Shown in pieces: positions 17,901-28,726 of a stretch of DNA of 64,000 nt; the stretch's first letter is position 1, and each line of letters begins with the position of its first letter. The notes under the pieces were generated by a model that worked only from the letters and a program-made list of their open reading frames with translations, ran no database searches and had not been told where the DNA came from. The stretch is taken from positions 62,001 to 126,000 of the forward strand of contig JAQXEG010000044.1 of the NCBI GenBank assembly GCA_029250945.1, in the 5' to 3' direction. The translations under genes were made by a program, and so were the position numbers. The stretch is from Yoonia sp. GTDB lineage: Bacteria; Pseudomonadota; Alphaproteobacteria; Rhodobacterales; Rhodobacteraceae.

Positions 17901-18288
17901 CGGCGCCGGCGGGTAGATTGCGAATACCGTCAACGGCCTGTTGCACGTCATCAGTGGCACGCGCCATATCCCAGCCAGGTTCAAATTCCATACGAATGCT
18001 TGCGCGTCCTTCGCTGGACGTCGCCGTGCTATCGGTGACACCGGAAAGGCCAAGCAGCACAGGATCAAGCACTTGCACGATTGCGCGGTCCACATCCTCG
18101 GCGCCTGCACCATCCCATGCGACGGACACCGACACGCTGTCGATAATCACATCAGGAAAGAATTGCGCGCGCATCCGTGGGAACGCCGCAATGCCCGCAA
18201 CAATCAATACCACCAACAGCAGGTTTGCTGCTGTTTTGTGGCGCGCGAAGTAGGACAAAAGCCCCTGTGATCCAGCAATCTGGCGCAT
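14908..18288 (-). CDS. RND efflux pump, inner-membrane permease (AcrB/HAE type)
   Basis: A 1126-residue resistance-nodulation-division transporter. It starts with the usual cytoplasmic leader and first membrane helix (LLLVVLIVAGIAAF), has a large periplasmic loop, a block of helices with the proton-relay motif GIVVDDAIVVGEH, a second periplasmic domain, and a second helix block ending in a C-terminal extension with two more hydrophobic segments after residue 1040. That extension makes it longer than the common 1030-1050 residues. It is three bases after the adaptor gene at 18292. No outer-membrane factor is encoded nearby. The substrate is unknown. Confidence 0.92.
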   Translation of the reverse strand: MRQIAGSQGLLSYFARHKTAANLLLVVLIVAGIAAFPRMRAQFFPDVIIDSVSVSVAWDGAGAEDVDRAIVQVLDPVLLGLSGVTDSTATSSEGRASIRMEFEPGWDMARATDDVQQAVDGIRNLPAGAEDPEVRRGRWSDRVTDVVITGPVGVDQLARYADEMIVRLFAAGVTQTTVRGVAATETIVEVRSLSLIENDVTMAQIAAAISAEADANPAGDVAGTSRVRTGTPKRTAEEIASIILRTNDDNSVLTIGDVAGIEVGGVDRDRAYFVGGDSAISIRVDRSDRGDAIDLQERVQEVADTLELTLPAGVSVDLIRTRAELITGRLNILLENGLMGLGLVLGLLFLFLNARTALWVAAGIPVAMLAAIALMYLAGLTINMISLFALIITLGIVVDDAIVVGEHADYRARTLGEDPVTAAENAAKRMFSPVFSATLTTIIAFFGLVAIGGRFGSLIADIPFTVIVVLAASLVECFLILPRHMAHAVAHSAKDHWYDAPSRFVNRGFEWVRDRLFRRFTAFVIWARYPVVAAAFIALASQAVLFINGDVTWRFFNSPEQGSVSGNFAMTSGATREDTLEMMREMQRATEALGEDYAERYGTNPLAFVMAEVGGNAGRGIAGSDTKESFQLGAISIELIDADLRPYSSFAFVGELQDTVVKHPLAETISFRSWGRGPGGDALDVQISGAGPETLKAAAEALKTQVAQFPEVSAVEDNLAYDKEELILELTPQGQALGFTIDGLGSTLRNRLGGIEAATYPEGPRSATIRVELPTGELTADFLDRTQMRADGGIYVPLADIVSVERRTGFSTIRRENGVQLISVTGAVSEDDPARAAEVMEQIEEEIIPVIEAAQGVQMTMSGLSEQSDRFLNDARDGFILCLVGIFLTLAWIFSSWTRPLVVMAIIPFGLVGTIYGHYVWDVPLSIFTVVGLIGMVGIIINDSIVLVTTIDDYAEERGLIPAIIDGTADRLRPVMLTTLTTVLGLAPLLYEGSSQAQFLKPTVITLSYGLGFGMVLVLMIVPALIAMQSDVAKQAAAARRALAAPRQSRLVGVSTTIAAIGIVGLFVATVGAQVVTGAPLLQVDGVTGLLPLAGLFIAGVAALLLAVFVVFTIVMRLQSTISQNP

Positions 18289-18291
18289 GGT

Positions 18292-19752
18292 TTAGCCCCC
18301 CCGCCCTTCCAGCCGCGCCATCAAGTCGGCGGGTATTTCATCCGCCTCAAGCTGGGCAAGGATGCGCTGTTTCGCAGCGGTGGGGATGCGGCTGTTGCCC
18401 TCAATCCGCGCAGTGAGTTCGGCGCGTTTTTCCGGCGTCAGCGCGACCATCTCGGGGGCTTCCACAACGATTACACCATCATCGGATCGACGCAGTGGGT
18501 TCACCTTAATCCCTGCGCCCAAAATGGGGGACCGCTGGGCGACAACCTCTGTCCCGTTCAGCCCACGAGCGCGCACGATCACTTCATCCGCTTGCCGCCG
18601 CAGCACCGTGACCTCCGCCTCGCTTAGGCGGTTTTCGCTGTCGATCACCAGAACTGTATTATCAACACCTACAGCCGTCGCAGGCAAAAGGGCGACGCGG
18701 TTTAACGCGGGTTCGGCCACGGTAAGCGTGACGAAATCACCAGGCCGAAAGCCGCGCGTTGCCTCAAGCCGGGCAAAGATCAATCGCCCTGTTTGCCCTT
18801 GTGCGACAGACGCGCTTTCGCGGCTGATCGTGGCCTTGGTCGATAGATCGACACCCAGCACATCCAGCGCCACCGTAGCGTCGGATCTGATCAGATTGCC
18901 CGCATCATCCAATAGACGGGCATATTGTGCGGTGGACACGCGAAATGCGACCTCAAGCTCGGCTGGGTCAATCAATTGCGCTACGAGCTCATTGGACGAT
19001 ACGCGCCCGCCTTCGACAAGGGACACCTTGGACAGGATGCCATCAAACGTCGCGGTCACTGTTGTATCGGCCACGGCGCGATCTGCCTCGGCCAGATCAA
19101 TGGCCAACCGGTCCTTGCGCGACATGGCTTGGTCCAACCGCGCCTCGGCCTGTGCAATGGATTGACGCCGCGCAAGTGTGGCCTGATTGGCCGACGATAC
19201 GGCAAGCTCTGCCGCCTCGACCGCTGCTGCGGTGCCAACGCCGCGCTCGGCCAAATCACGTTGACGGGTTAAAGATGCCTGTCGCAGACGCGCCTGTTCA
19301 GATGCAATGGCAAGTTCATCTTGGGCAAGGGTTAAACCACGCGTCGCCTCGCGCAATTCGGCTTCGGCATCGCTGAGATCGGCGCGGACGCGGGCCAAGG
19401 CGGTCTGTGCGTCTGTTGGATCAATCCGCAACAGAACATCCCCCGCCGTAACGGCCCCACCGTCCAGAAAATTGGCCGCCACCTCAACAACCTTGCCACC
19501 GGTTGAGGGACGCACATCCAACGTGCGGATCGCCCGCAATTCGCCAAACACGGTGAGTTGCGGTGTGATGTTAGTCACAGATACAAGCACGGCGTTGACC
19601 GTCAGCACCCGTTCACGTGCGGGCCTGTTGCGCGGATCCTCGTCCATCTGGGCGCGAACAGCGTCATAGACCATCGAACCAGCGACACCCAATAACGCAA
19701 GCGTCACAGCCATCAGGAATAAACCCACAAGACTTCTTCGTAAAAACCGCAT
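18292..19752 (-). CDS. RND efflux periplasmic adaptor (membrane fusion protein)
   Basis: A 486-residue adaptor with one N-terminal membrane anchor (LVGLFLMAVTLALLGVAGSMV), a lipoyl half-motif (VRPSTGGKVVEVAANF), a long alpha-helical hairpin rich in Ala and Arg (about residues 110-220), the second lipoyl half (TVTATFDGILSKVSLVEGG), and beta-barrel and membrane-proximal domains. The tail is enriched in charged helices (residues 435-486), an extension seen in some proteobacterial members. It is the first gene of a two-gene unit with the RND permease, with 88 bp upstream to the dimethylglycine dehydrogenase-like gene, which probably contains the promoter. Confidence 0.9.
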   Translation of the reverse strand: MRFLRRSLVGLFLMAVTLALLGVAGSMVYDAVRAQMDEDPRNRPARERVLTVNAVLVSVTNITPQLTVFGELRAIRTLDVRPSTGGKVVEVAANFLDGGAVTAGDVLLRIDPTDAQTALARVRADLSDAEAELREATRGLTLAQDELAIASEQARLRQASLTRQRDLAERGVGTAAAVEAAELAVSSANQATLARRQSIAQAEARLDQAMSRKDRLAIDLAEADRAVADTTVTATFDGILSKVSLVEGGRVSSNELVAQLIDPAELEVAFRVSTAQYARLLDDAGNLIRSDATVALDVLGVDLSTKATISRESASVAQGQTGRLIFARLEATRGFRPGDFVTLTVAEPALNRVALLPATAVGVDNTVLVIDSENRLSEAEVTVLRRQADEVIVRARGLNGTEVVAQRSPILGAGIKVNPLRRSDDGVIVVEAPEMVALTPEKRAELTARIEGNSRIPTAAKQRILAQLEADEIPADLMARLEGRGG

Positions 19753-19840
19753 GTTCGTTCCCCTTTGGTGAGTGAATTAGTGCGGTTTTCGCGCCCGCCC
19801 ACTCTTTAACGCAGGGCGGTCTGGTTTCCGTCGGTCTAAA

Positions 19841-22255
19841 TTACGCCCGCACTAATGTATTCTCGGGGTCGTATGGCCCGTCTGGAATGACCAGCGCCGG
19901 GACCAGTTCACCCAAGATATCGACCGTGATTTGTCCCTGTAGGTTGGGATCAACAAAGGCGTAGGCCAGATTTTGCTCCACGCGGTGCCCCCAATCGCCG
20001 GACGAGATCGTGCCAACAACGCGGCCATCCTGCATCACGGATGCACCACCGCGGGCGGGCGCATCGGTGCTGTCCAAGACAAGCGTCACGCGGGTCTTGC
20101 GGGGACCATCCGCGATCCGCTGGGCCAAGGCGGCCTTGCCAACAAAATCAGGTTTGTCCATATTCACGAACCGCCCAACGCCTGTTTCAAACGGATCAAA
20201 TTCGGTGATCAGGTCCGCCTTCCAATGCAGATACCCTTTTTCCATGCGCATGGATTCAATCGCGCTGGCCCCGAAAAAATGACCCACTCCTGCGTCACGT
20301 AATGTCAGATAGGCGTTATATAGACACTGATTTGGCACGTGAATCTCATACGCCATCTCGCCAGAGAAGCTGACGGACATCACAGTGGCGGGCGCAAAGC
20401 CGATGAAACATTCACGCACTGACAGCCAAGGGAACGCCTCCTTCGACCAATCAGCGCGGCTGACCTTTTGCATAATCTCGCGCGCACGCGGCCCCGCCAA
20501 CACAAGGATCGTCTGATCATTTGTCAGCGACCTAATCTGCACATCCGCATCTCCGATATGCAACTGCAGCCAGTCCATATCATACAGTTCCGCAGCCGCG
20601 GCAGAACCGTACCAGATGCGATCAGGGCCGCGGTCGGACGCGGGGATATTGGCAATGGTCGCCTCTGCCTTGATGTTCCCGTGGTCGTTCAGCAGATACG
20701 CCAACCCGACGCGCCCCACCTTGCGCGGCAACCGACCACAGATCATCCGGTCAAGGAAATCATGCGCATCGGCACCCGTAATCTCAAATCGGTTAAAGCC
20801 GTTGACCTCGGCCAAGGCGACGTCCGTTTGCACGGCCTTCACATCTGCGGCAACGCGGTCAAAGCTTTCGTCAAACCGGAATGTATGGGTCGCATGAAAA
20901 TCGGGCGCGGGTTTGATGTATTCCATCCGCTCCCACCCATTCACGAGGGTAAACTGCGCGCCCTCTGCGGCCAGCACTGGGGTCAGCGGCGTGGTCTTGG
21001 CATTGCGTCCCGCGGGGCGGTGTTCGTTTGGGAAATGAAAGCGGAATTCGTTTTGATAATCCTCAATCGCCTTAAGCGCCGTCAGCTCCACATTTGTGTG
21101 CCCGGCAAAGCGGCGGGGGTCGATGCACCATGTGTCATAACACGCCTCGCCATGAACGATTTGCTGGGCGAGCATCCAGCCATGCCCGCCGCCCTCGCCT
21201 AGACCTGCACGCAGGCCAATGATGCAAAACGCATTGCGTTTGCCCGGGATCGGACCGACCAGCGGTGCGCCGTCGATGGTGTAGGTAATCGGCCCGTTCA
21301 CCACGTTCTTGATGCCGACGTCCATCAGGGCAGGCATCCGGTCAAACGCCCCCTCAAGCACATCTGTAATACGGTCCAGATCATTAGGACACAGGTCGTT
21401 TGTAAATTTCGGATCAATCCCGTCCATGCCCCAAGTACGGCAATCTTGTTCGTAAAACCCCAGCAAGAGACCTTGTTTTTCCTGCCGGCAGTAATAGTCA
21501 CTGATGGGGCAACGCAGCAGTGGCATCCGGTGGCCTGCGTCCACGATGCCCTTGATGTCTTCGGTCACGAAATACTGGTGCTCCATCGACATGACGGGAT
21601 GGTGCACACCCATCATCGCGCCCACCTCGTTCACGCGGTAACCGCAGGCGTTGATCACGACCTCACAATCAATGTCACCGTGTTCGGTATGCACGGTCCA
21701 AGTGTCATCCTTATGCTGTGTTAGACCCGTTACGGGCGTGTTGCGATAAACCTCCGCGCCAGCTTTGCGCGCACGGCGGGCCAGCGCCTGACAAAGCGAA
21801 GCGGGATCGATGTCACCATCGTTGCCATCCCATAGACCGCCAACCAGATTGTCGGTGGAAATTAGCGGATGGCGGCGGGCGCATTCGGCCGCATCAATGA
21901 CTTCAAACTCCACATCCATGCCCCGCGCCATGGATGAAAAATGGCGGTAGCCATCCATCTGTGCCTCCGTATTGGCAAGTCGGATACCCCCGTCACCATG
22001 GTTATACTGCACCGGATAATCAGGATCATCGCGCAGCTCTTGGTATAGTTTGATCGAGTGGGATTTTAAACCGACCATCGTCTGGTTCATGCCAAAGTTG
22101 GTGACCTGCGCCGCCGAATGCCAAGTGGTCCCCGATGTCAGCTCATCACGTTCGACCAACACGATATCGGTCCAGCCTTCTTGGGTCAGATGATACAGCG
22201 TGGAACATCCGGCAATGCCGCCGCCGATAACGACAGCACGTGTTTGGGTTTTCAT
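19841..22255 (-). CDS. FAD-dependent dimethylglycine/sarcosine dehydrogenase-like protein
   Basis: An 804-residue flavoenzyme. Residues 1-400 are a DAO-type oxidoreductase with VVIGGGIAG at 8-16 and TWHSAAQV, where His46 corresponds to the covalent FAD histidine in dimethylglycine dehydrogenase. Residues from about 440 are an FAO linker and a GcvT-like tetrahydrofolate-binding domain (GPRAREIMQ, SFSGEMAYEIH, ESMRMEKGY). It likely removes a methyl group from dimethylglycine or a related N-methyl amine, giving methylene-THF. The substrate cannot be fixed from sequence. It neighbours an MttB-type methyltransferase and a LysR regulator, and soxBDAG lies 13 kb away, so a stepwise betaine demethylation route is plausible. 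Confidence 0.88.
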   Translation of the reverse strand: MKTQTRAVVIGGGIAGCSTLYHLTQEGWTDIVLVERDELTSGTTWHSAAQVTNFGMNQTMVGLKSHSIKLYQELRDDPDYPVQYNHGDGGIRLANTEAQMDGYRHFSSMARGMDVEFEVIDAAECARRHPLISTDNLVGGLWDGNDGDIDPASLCQALARRARKAGAEVYRNTPVTGLTQHKDDTWTVHTEHGDIDCEVVINACGYRVNEVGAMMGVHHPVMSMEHQYFVTEDIKGIVDAGHRMPLLRCPISDYYCRQEKQGLLLGFYEQDCRTWGMDGIDPKFTNDLCPNDLDRITDVLEGAFDRMPALMDVGIKNVVNGPITYTIDGAPLVGPIPGKRNAFCIIGLRAGLGEGGGHGWMLAQQIVHGEACYDTWCIDPRRFAGHTNVELTALKAIEDYQNEFRFHFPNEHRPAGRNAKTTPLTPVLAAEGAQFTLVNGWERMEYIKPAPDFHATHTFRFDESFDRVAADVKAVQTDVALAEVNGFNRFEITGADAHDFLDRMICGRLPRKVGRVGLAYLLNDHGNIKAEATIANIPASDRGPDRIWYGSAAAAELYDMDWLQLHIGDADVQIRSLTNDQTILVLAGPRAREIMQKVSRADWSKEAFPWLSVRECFIGFAPATVMSVSFSGEMAYEIHVPNQCLYNAYLTLRDAGVGHFFGASAIESMRMEKGYLHWKADLITEFDPFETGVGRFVNMDKPDFVGKAALAQRIADGPRKTRVTLVLDSTDAPARGGASVMQDGRVVGTISSGDWGHRVEQNLAYAFVDPNLQGQITVDILGELVPALVIPDGPYDPENTLVRA

Positions 22256-22312
22256 GGTGAGCCTCCGTTTTGCGGTATCCGAGCAGATCGGGAGCCTTCA
22301 GGCAATCCACCC

Positions 22313-22334
22313 AAACTATACGAAATCATAGTTT
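22313..22334. promoter_or_regulatory. Inverted repeat upstream of the demethylase gene
   Basis: AAACTAT at 22313-22319 and ATAGTTT at 22328-22334 form a perfect 7-bp inverted repeat with an 8-bp spacer. It lies about 60 bp before the dehydrogenase start and touches the 3' end of the LysR gene. It could be an operator, but its spacing differs from the LysR-type T-N11-A pattern seen at 23283-23301. Confidence 0.45.
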
Positions 22335-23278
22335 CACAAATTCTGAATGATCTGCATGTCGTCGCCGAGAAACCCCAGCCTATCTTGTGCCTGAGGAATA
22401 ATCCGGTCCGCGATACAGCCGCGTAAATCACCCGCAATGATCCTTGGCAGGTCACCCAATGCTCCGGCGCGTGCGTGCAGTTCCAACTGCCGCGAGAACC
22501 GGGGGATTTGCAGAGGTCGCGCCGTAACCAGCTCACGCGCAAGCGGCGTCCCGAGATAGGCCAGCGCAGTGGTAATCGCCCAACCGCCCAGTTCCGCCGT
22601 CATCGCAAACAGGGCTTGGTTGGTGGAAAACGCAAACCCACGGGCGGGCGCTGGACCGGCGCGGCGCAGATGTGCCTCAATCTGGCGACCAATTGGCAGA
22701 TCAAGTTGATAACGGATCATTGGGCTTTCGAGATCAAACTCACCCGCAGACACAAGGATAAACGGATCGCGCAAAATTGGATGCCGTTCAACCCAATCGA
22801 CCTTGGCCACCGTATCCACGGCCAACGTCATATCCACCGCCCGCGATGATAACGCATCGTGATTTTCGTGGCTCGCCCCACTGATCAGGGATAGCGCCGC
22901 CTTGGGGAACCGATCTGTCAGCTTCACCAGCCAGGGAGAGGTGACTGTTGCGTCCAACTCTTCCAACGATGCGATGCGCAGGGACAATGGCGGCGCTTGG
23001 TCCGCCAAAACCAACCGCGCCTTGGCGGCACCGACATCATCAAGCAATACCTTGGCCGGTTCCAAGAACAACGCCCCTGCGCGGGTCAGGCGAAACTGGC
23101 GCGCGGACCGCTCAATCAGGCGGGTGCCCAAAGCAGTCTCTAACGCAGACAATTGTTGCGAAACTGAGGATGGGCTTGTGCCAAGTCTATGCGCCGCGCG
23201 GGTGACCGATTGTGCCTCAACTGCGGCAACGAAGTTCTGCACCGCGCGAAATGTGAATGGGGGATCATTTTGGTCCAT
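22334..23278 (-). CDS. LysR-family transcriptional regulator
   Basis: A 314-residue LysR protein. The N-terminal winged helix-turn-helix reads FVAAVEAQSVTRAAHRLGTSPSSVSQ in two halves (residues about 16-41), and the effector domain follows. The start at 23278 is preferred because an earlier Met at 23293 would lie inside the likely operator. It is divergent from the MttB-family gene and directly upstream of the dehydrogenase gene on the same strand, so it probably controls one or both. The ligand is unknown; a methylated amine is a reasonable guess from context only. Confidence 0.88.
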   Translation of the reverse strand: MDQNDPPFTFRAVQNFVAAVEAQSVTRAAHRLGTSPSSVSQQLSALETALGTRLIERSARQFRLTRAGALFLEPAKVLLDDVGAAKARLVLADQAPPLSLRIASLEELDATVTSPWLVKLTDRFPKAALSLISGASHENHDALSSRAVDMTLAVDTVAKVDWVERHPILRDPFILVSAGEFDLESPMIRYQLDLPIGRQIEAHLRRAGPAPARGFAFSTNQALFAMTAELGGWAITTALAYLGTPLARELVTARPLQIPRFSRQLELHARAGALGDLPRIIAGDLRGCIADRIIPQAQDRLGFLGDDMQIIQNL

Positions 23279-23282
23279 ATTC

Positions 23283-23301
23283 AAATCTATCATTTAGATT
23301 T
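23283..23301. promoter_or_regulatory. LysR-type operator between lysR and mttB-like gene
   Basis: AAATCTA at 23283-23289 and TAGATTT at 23295-23301 are perfect inverted repeats with a 5-bp spacer. Inside lies ATC-N9-GAT, which satisfies the T-N11-A rule for LysR binding. It sits in the 79-bp divergent gap between the regulator and the methyltransferase gene, the expected place for an autoregulatory and activating site. Confidence 0.65.
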
Positions 23302-23357
23302 TGTGTATGTCAGTAACTTTCCTTGCCAGACGCCCCTGCGCCGCCGACGATGGCAGT

Positions 23358-24875
23358 ATGACAGATGCACCCAAACGACCCGGCGGCAGGCGCGCGCGCG
23401 TCGCCATGCGCACAGCACCGCCCAGAACCAACCCTGCACCCGCCGGACAAATTGGCGGGCAATACCGGCCGCTATCAGACACTGCTATGCAACAAATCTA
23501 TGATACTGCGCTGCGGCTGTTGTCCAATCTTGGGATGGGAGAAGTGCCGGACAGGCTTTGGCGCGATCTGATTGCTGTCGGGGCGACGGACCTTGGACAA
23601 GGGCGCATCGGATTTCCTAAATCACTGGTCGAAGATATGATCGACAAGGCGGCCAAAACCTTCCCCCTGCATGGCCGGGATCCCAACCGCACCATCGAAA
23701 TTGGTACTAATAGGGTCTATTTTGGCACAGGTGGTGCAGCAGTCAACACGCTCGATATCGACAGCGGGCTGTATCGCCCCAGCACCCTAACCGACCTGCA
23801 TGATTTCACGCGACTACAAGACACGCTTGATAATGTGGCGTGGTTCACCCGCTGCTGTATCGCCACCAATGTACCAAAGATTATCGATCTGGATGTGAAC
23901 ACCGCCTATGCGCTCATGAAAAACACGACCAAACCTGTGGCGACTGCGTTCACTTTGGCCGAGACTGTCGAACCGATTGTGCAGATGTTCGATATTGCCG
24001 CCGGTGGCGCGGGCAAATTTGCACAGCGCCCCTTTGTCAAAACCCACATCAGCCCTGTGATTTCACCGATGCGGTTTGGCGAGGATGCGGTTGATGTTGT
24101 CTACAAATGTATTCAACACAACATCCCGATGTCTTGCATCACAGCCGCCCAAGCCGGGGCGACGGCGCCTGCCACGCTGGCAGGTTTCCTTGCGCAATCC
24201 TTAGCCGAAACGCTCGCTAGTCTTGTCATGGTCAACGCAATTGCCACCGGTTTTCCGATGGTGTTTTCCAACTGGCCGCTGGTGATCGACTTGCGCAGCG
24301 GGGCCTTTGCGGGCGGCGGTGGGGAAACCACGCTGATGAACGCGGCCTCTGCGCAATTGTCCAACTGGCTGGGCCTGCCGTCCGGCGTTGCGGCATCTAT
24401 GACAGACGCTAAGGCAATCGATGCGCAATACGGCGTGGAAAAGGGGATGACGTCGCTGGCCGCTGCGCTTGCGGGGGGCAATTTGATCTACGAAAGTTCC
24501 GGGATGATGGCGGCCCTGCTTGGCGTCAGCTTTGAGGCGTTCATTCTGGACAACGACATGCACGCGATGACCTATCGCACCCTGCGCGGGGTTGAGGTGA
24601 CGGATGACAATCTTGGCTATGAATCAATCGTTGCAAGCGTGCTGGGCGACGGACATTTCCTTGGGTCGGATCAGACGTTGGCCGCGATGGAACGTGATTA
24701 TTACTATCCCGAGATGGCCGACCGCGAACAACCACGCTCGTGGGAGGAAGCCGGATCAAAGACCGCATGGAATCGTGCAAATGTGAAGGCGAAATCGGTG
24801 CTGGCGTCACATCATCCCGACTATCTGTCATCGGATCAGGATCGCCGGATCAGGGATATATTTAATATCTTGTAG
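23358..24875 (+). CDS. MttB-family corrinoid methyltransferase, non-pyrrolysine type
   Basis: A 505-residue protein of the trimethylamine methyltransferase superfamily. It reads through with no in-frame amber codon, so it belongs to the pyrrolysine-free branch, whose studied members move a methyl group from glycine betaine or other quaternary amines to a corrinoid protein. Recognisable stretches include YFGTGGAAVNTLD, a Gly-rich central barrel and HFLGSDQTL near the C-terminus. The start MTDAPKRPGGRR was chosen over an upstream in-frame ATG that lies at the operator. No corrinoid protein or activating ATPase gene is next to it, so its methyl acceptor must be encoded elsewhere or differ. Confidence 0.85.
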   Translation: MTDAPKRPGGRRARVAMRTAPPRTNPAPAGQIGGQYRPLSDTAMQQIYDTALRLLSNLGMGEVPDRLWRDLIAVGATDLGQGRIGFPKSLVEDMIDKAAKTFPLHGRDPNRTIEIGTNRVYFGTGGAAVNTLDIDSGLYRPSTLTDLHDFTRLQDTLDNVAWFTRCCIATNVPKIIDLDVNTAYALMKNTTKPVATAFTLAETVEPIVQMFDIAAGGAGKFAQRPFVKTHISPVISPMRFGEDAVDVVYKCIQHNIPMSCITAAQAGATAPATLAGFLAQSLAETLASLVMVNAIATGFPMVFSNWPLVIDLRSGAFAGGGGETTLMNAASAQLSNWLGLPSGVAASMTDAKAIDAQYGVEKGMTSLAAALAGGNLIYESSGMMAALLGVSFEAFILDNDMHAMTYRTLRGVEVTDDNLGYESIVASVLGDGHFLGSDQTLAAMERDYYYPEMADREQPRSWEEAGSKTAWNRANVKAKSVLASHHPDYLSSDQDRRIRDIFNIL

Positions 24876-24880
24876 TCGTC

Positions 24881-24903
24881 GGGCGGCGCATGACACGCCG
24901 CCC
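24881..24903. terminator. Bidirectional hairpin between convergent genes
   Basis: GGGCGGCG at 24881-24888 pairs perfectly with CGCCGCCC at 24896-24903 (8 bp, 7-base loop). It fills the 37-bp gap between the convergent mttB-like gene and katG. The forward side is followed by a moderately T-rich stretch (ATCTGTTATTTAATTT); the reverse side lacks a T-run. Confidence 0.7.
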
Positions 24904-24912
24904 ATCTGTTAT

Positions 24913-27204
<2,292 letters not shown>

Positions 27205-28095
27205 ATGGCAGAATTCACCCTAAAACAGTTGCGCTATTTTGAGGCGGTGGCAAAAGCAGGCCATTTCGGGCGGGCCGCAGACATCTGCGCGATCAGCCAA
27301 CCAGCCCTGTCAATGCAGATCAAGGAACTGGAACTGATCTTAGGCACCGCGGTATTTGAACGCGGACCGCGCGGGGTAAGTCTGACGCAATTCGGGCATA
27401 GCTTTGGGGCGCGGGCGCGGGACATCTTGCAAGCTGCGGATGATCTGGCCGATCTGGCACGCGCATCGCATGACCAGATGAACGGGCGGTTGCGGCTTGG
27501 GGTAATCCCGACGGTTGCGCCCTATCTGCTGCCCAAAATGATCAATCAATTGGGGCAAAGCCACCCTGACCTTGACCTGCAAATCCGCGAATCCATGACG
27601 CCGCGCCTGACCCAAGACCTGCGCGATGGGCATCTTGATGCGGCGATCCTTGCGCTGCCTGCGGATGATCCCGCCTTGGTTGAGGTCCCGTTGATGACAG
27701 AAGATTTCGTTCTGATCCGTCCGCAATCGGAGGCCAATGATCCCGTACCAGATGCCCACAGCTTGCGGGAATTGCGGCTGTTGCTGCTAGAAGAAGGGCA
27801 TTGTTTTCGCGATCAGGCGCTGTCGTTTTGCAACATCCAATCCACGCGCCCTTGGGATGGGTTGGATGGCAGTTCACTATCCACCTTGGTGCAAATGGTT
27901 GGTGCGGGTATGGGCGTTACCTTCCTGCCTGAAATGGCTGTCGCAGTCGAAACAAGATCCGCCGCCGTTAGCCTTGCGCGGTTCGAGAGCACAGCGCCGT
28001 CGCGCACCATCGGGATGGTTTGGCGGCGGTCCAACCCGTTGCAAAAACAGTTCAAGTTCGTTGCGCAGGCGTTGCGTGACCCCCTGCGGGATTAG
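27205..28095 (+). CDS. oxyR: Hydrogen peroxide-sensing regulator OxyR
   Basis: A 296-residue LysR-family activator. The DNA-binding domain (LRYFEAVAKAGHFGRAAD, then SQPALSMQIKELE) is followed by the redox domain. The two peroxide-sensing cysteines are Cys200 and Cys209 in GHCFRDQALSFC, with exactly the spacing of Cys199/Cys208 in E. coli OxyR, so a reversible disulfide switch is expected. Divergent orientation from katG matches the usual regulator-target pairing. Confidence 0.95.
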   Translation: MAEFTLKQLRYFEAVAKAGHFGRAADICAISQPALSMQIKELELILGTAVFERGPRGVSLTQFGHSFGARARDILQAADDLADLARASHDQMNGRLRLGVIPTVAPYLLPKMINQLGQSHPDLDLQIRESMTPRLTQDLRDGHLDAAILALPADDPALVEVPLMTEDFVLIRPQSEANDPVPDAHSLRELRLLLLEEGHCFRDQALSFCNIQSTRPWDGLDGSSLSTLVQMVGAGMGVTFLPEMAVAVETRSAAVSLARFESTAPSRTIGMVWRRSNPLQKQFKFVAQALRDPLRD

Positions 28096-28201
28096 TGAAC
28101 GGTTAACCCTTTTTCATCAAATCAAGTGGATGATGCGCGGTGATATTTAGCTCTTGTTAGGGCGGAATATCTAAGCTGCGCTAAGGCCATGAGATGATGC
28201 A

Positions 28202-28726
28202 ATGAATATGCAATCCCCCATGACGTCCCCGAACCTGTTGGTTTCGGTATTGGACGCGCTAGATGCGCTGACCATCTTGGTCGACGTCGGGGGATTCGTC
28301 ACCCTCATGAATGATGCCTGCCGCAAGCGGCTGCCTGACGGCGGTATAGACCACATCGGCCATCCGTTTTCGGATCTTTGCCATGCCGGTGTTGGCGCAC
28401 AGCGACGCAAATCCCAACGCATGATCCAGCTTGGCCCCTACCCGACGACGGGCGTGCCGCAACCGTTGTTCAATAGCGATGGCACACTGATTGACCGCGC
28501 CTTGATCGCCCCAATCACCAAATCCAAATCACAGCGCAAGATCGTGGCGACGATTGTTGAAATTGCCAAACTGTCAAATGCCGAGGTCATTGCAAAAGGC
28601 ATCGGAACCGAAGAACACGCGCGGATCGCGACAGCAATCGGCTGCGATATTCTACAAGGTTACGGGCTCGCGCACCCCATGGACGCGCGCGCCTTGCAAA
28701 CCTTACTGACCGTGCAGGGAAATTAG
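28202..28726 (+). pseudogene. Relic of a PAS-GGDEF-EAL cyclic-di-GMP protein
   Basis: A 174-codon open frame joins two unrelated ends of a larger signalling protein. Residues about 10-62 look like a PAS domain (SVLDALDALTILVD, TLMNDACRKR). Residues about 95-170 match only the last third of an EAL phosphodiesterase domain (IDRALIAPI, then CDILQGYGLAHPM). The GGDEF domain and the EAL catalytic motif are missing, and the late AEGVE motif reads AKGIG. This looks like an internal in-frame deletion. The frame is still open, so a small protein might be made, but no enzymatic function is expected. Its end overlaps hemY by four bases. Confidence 0.7.
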
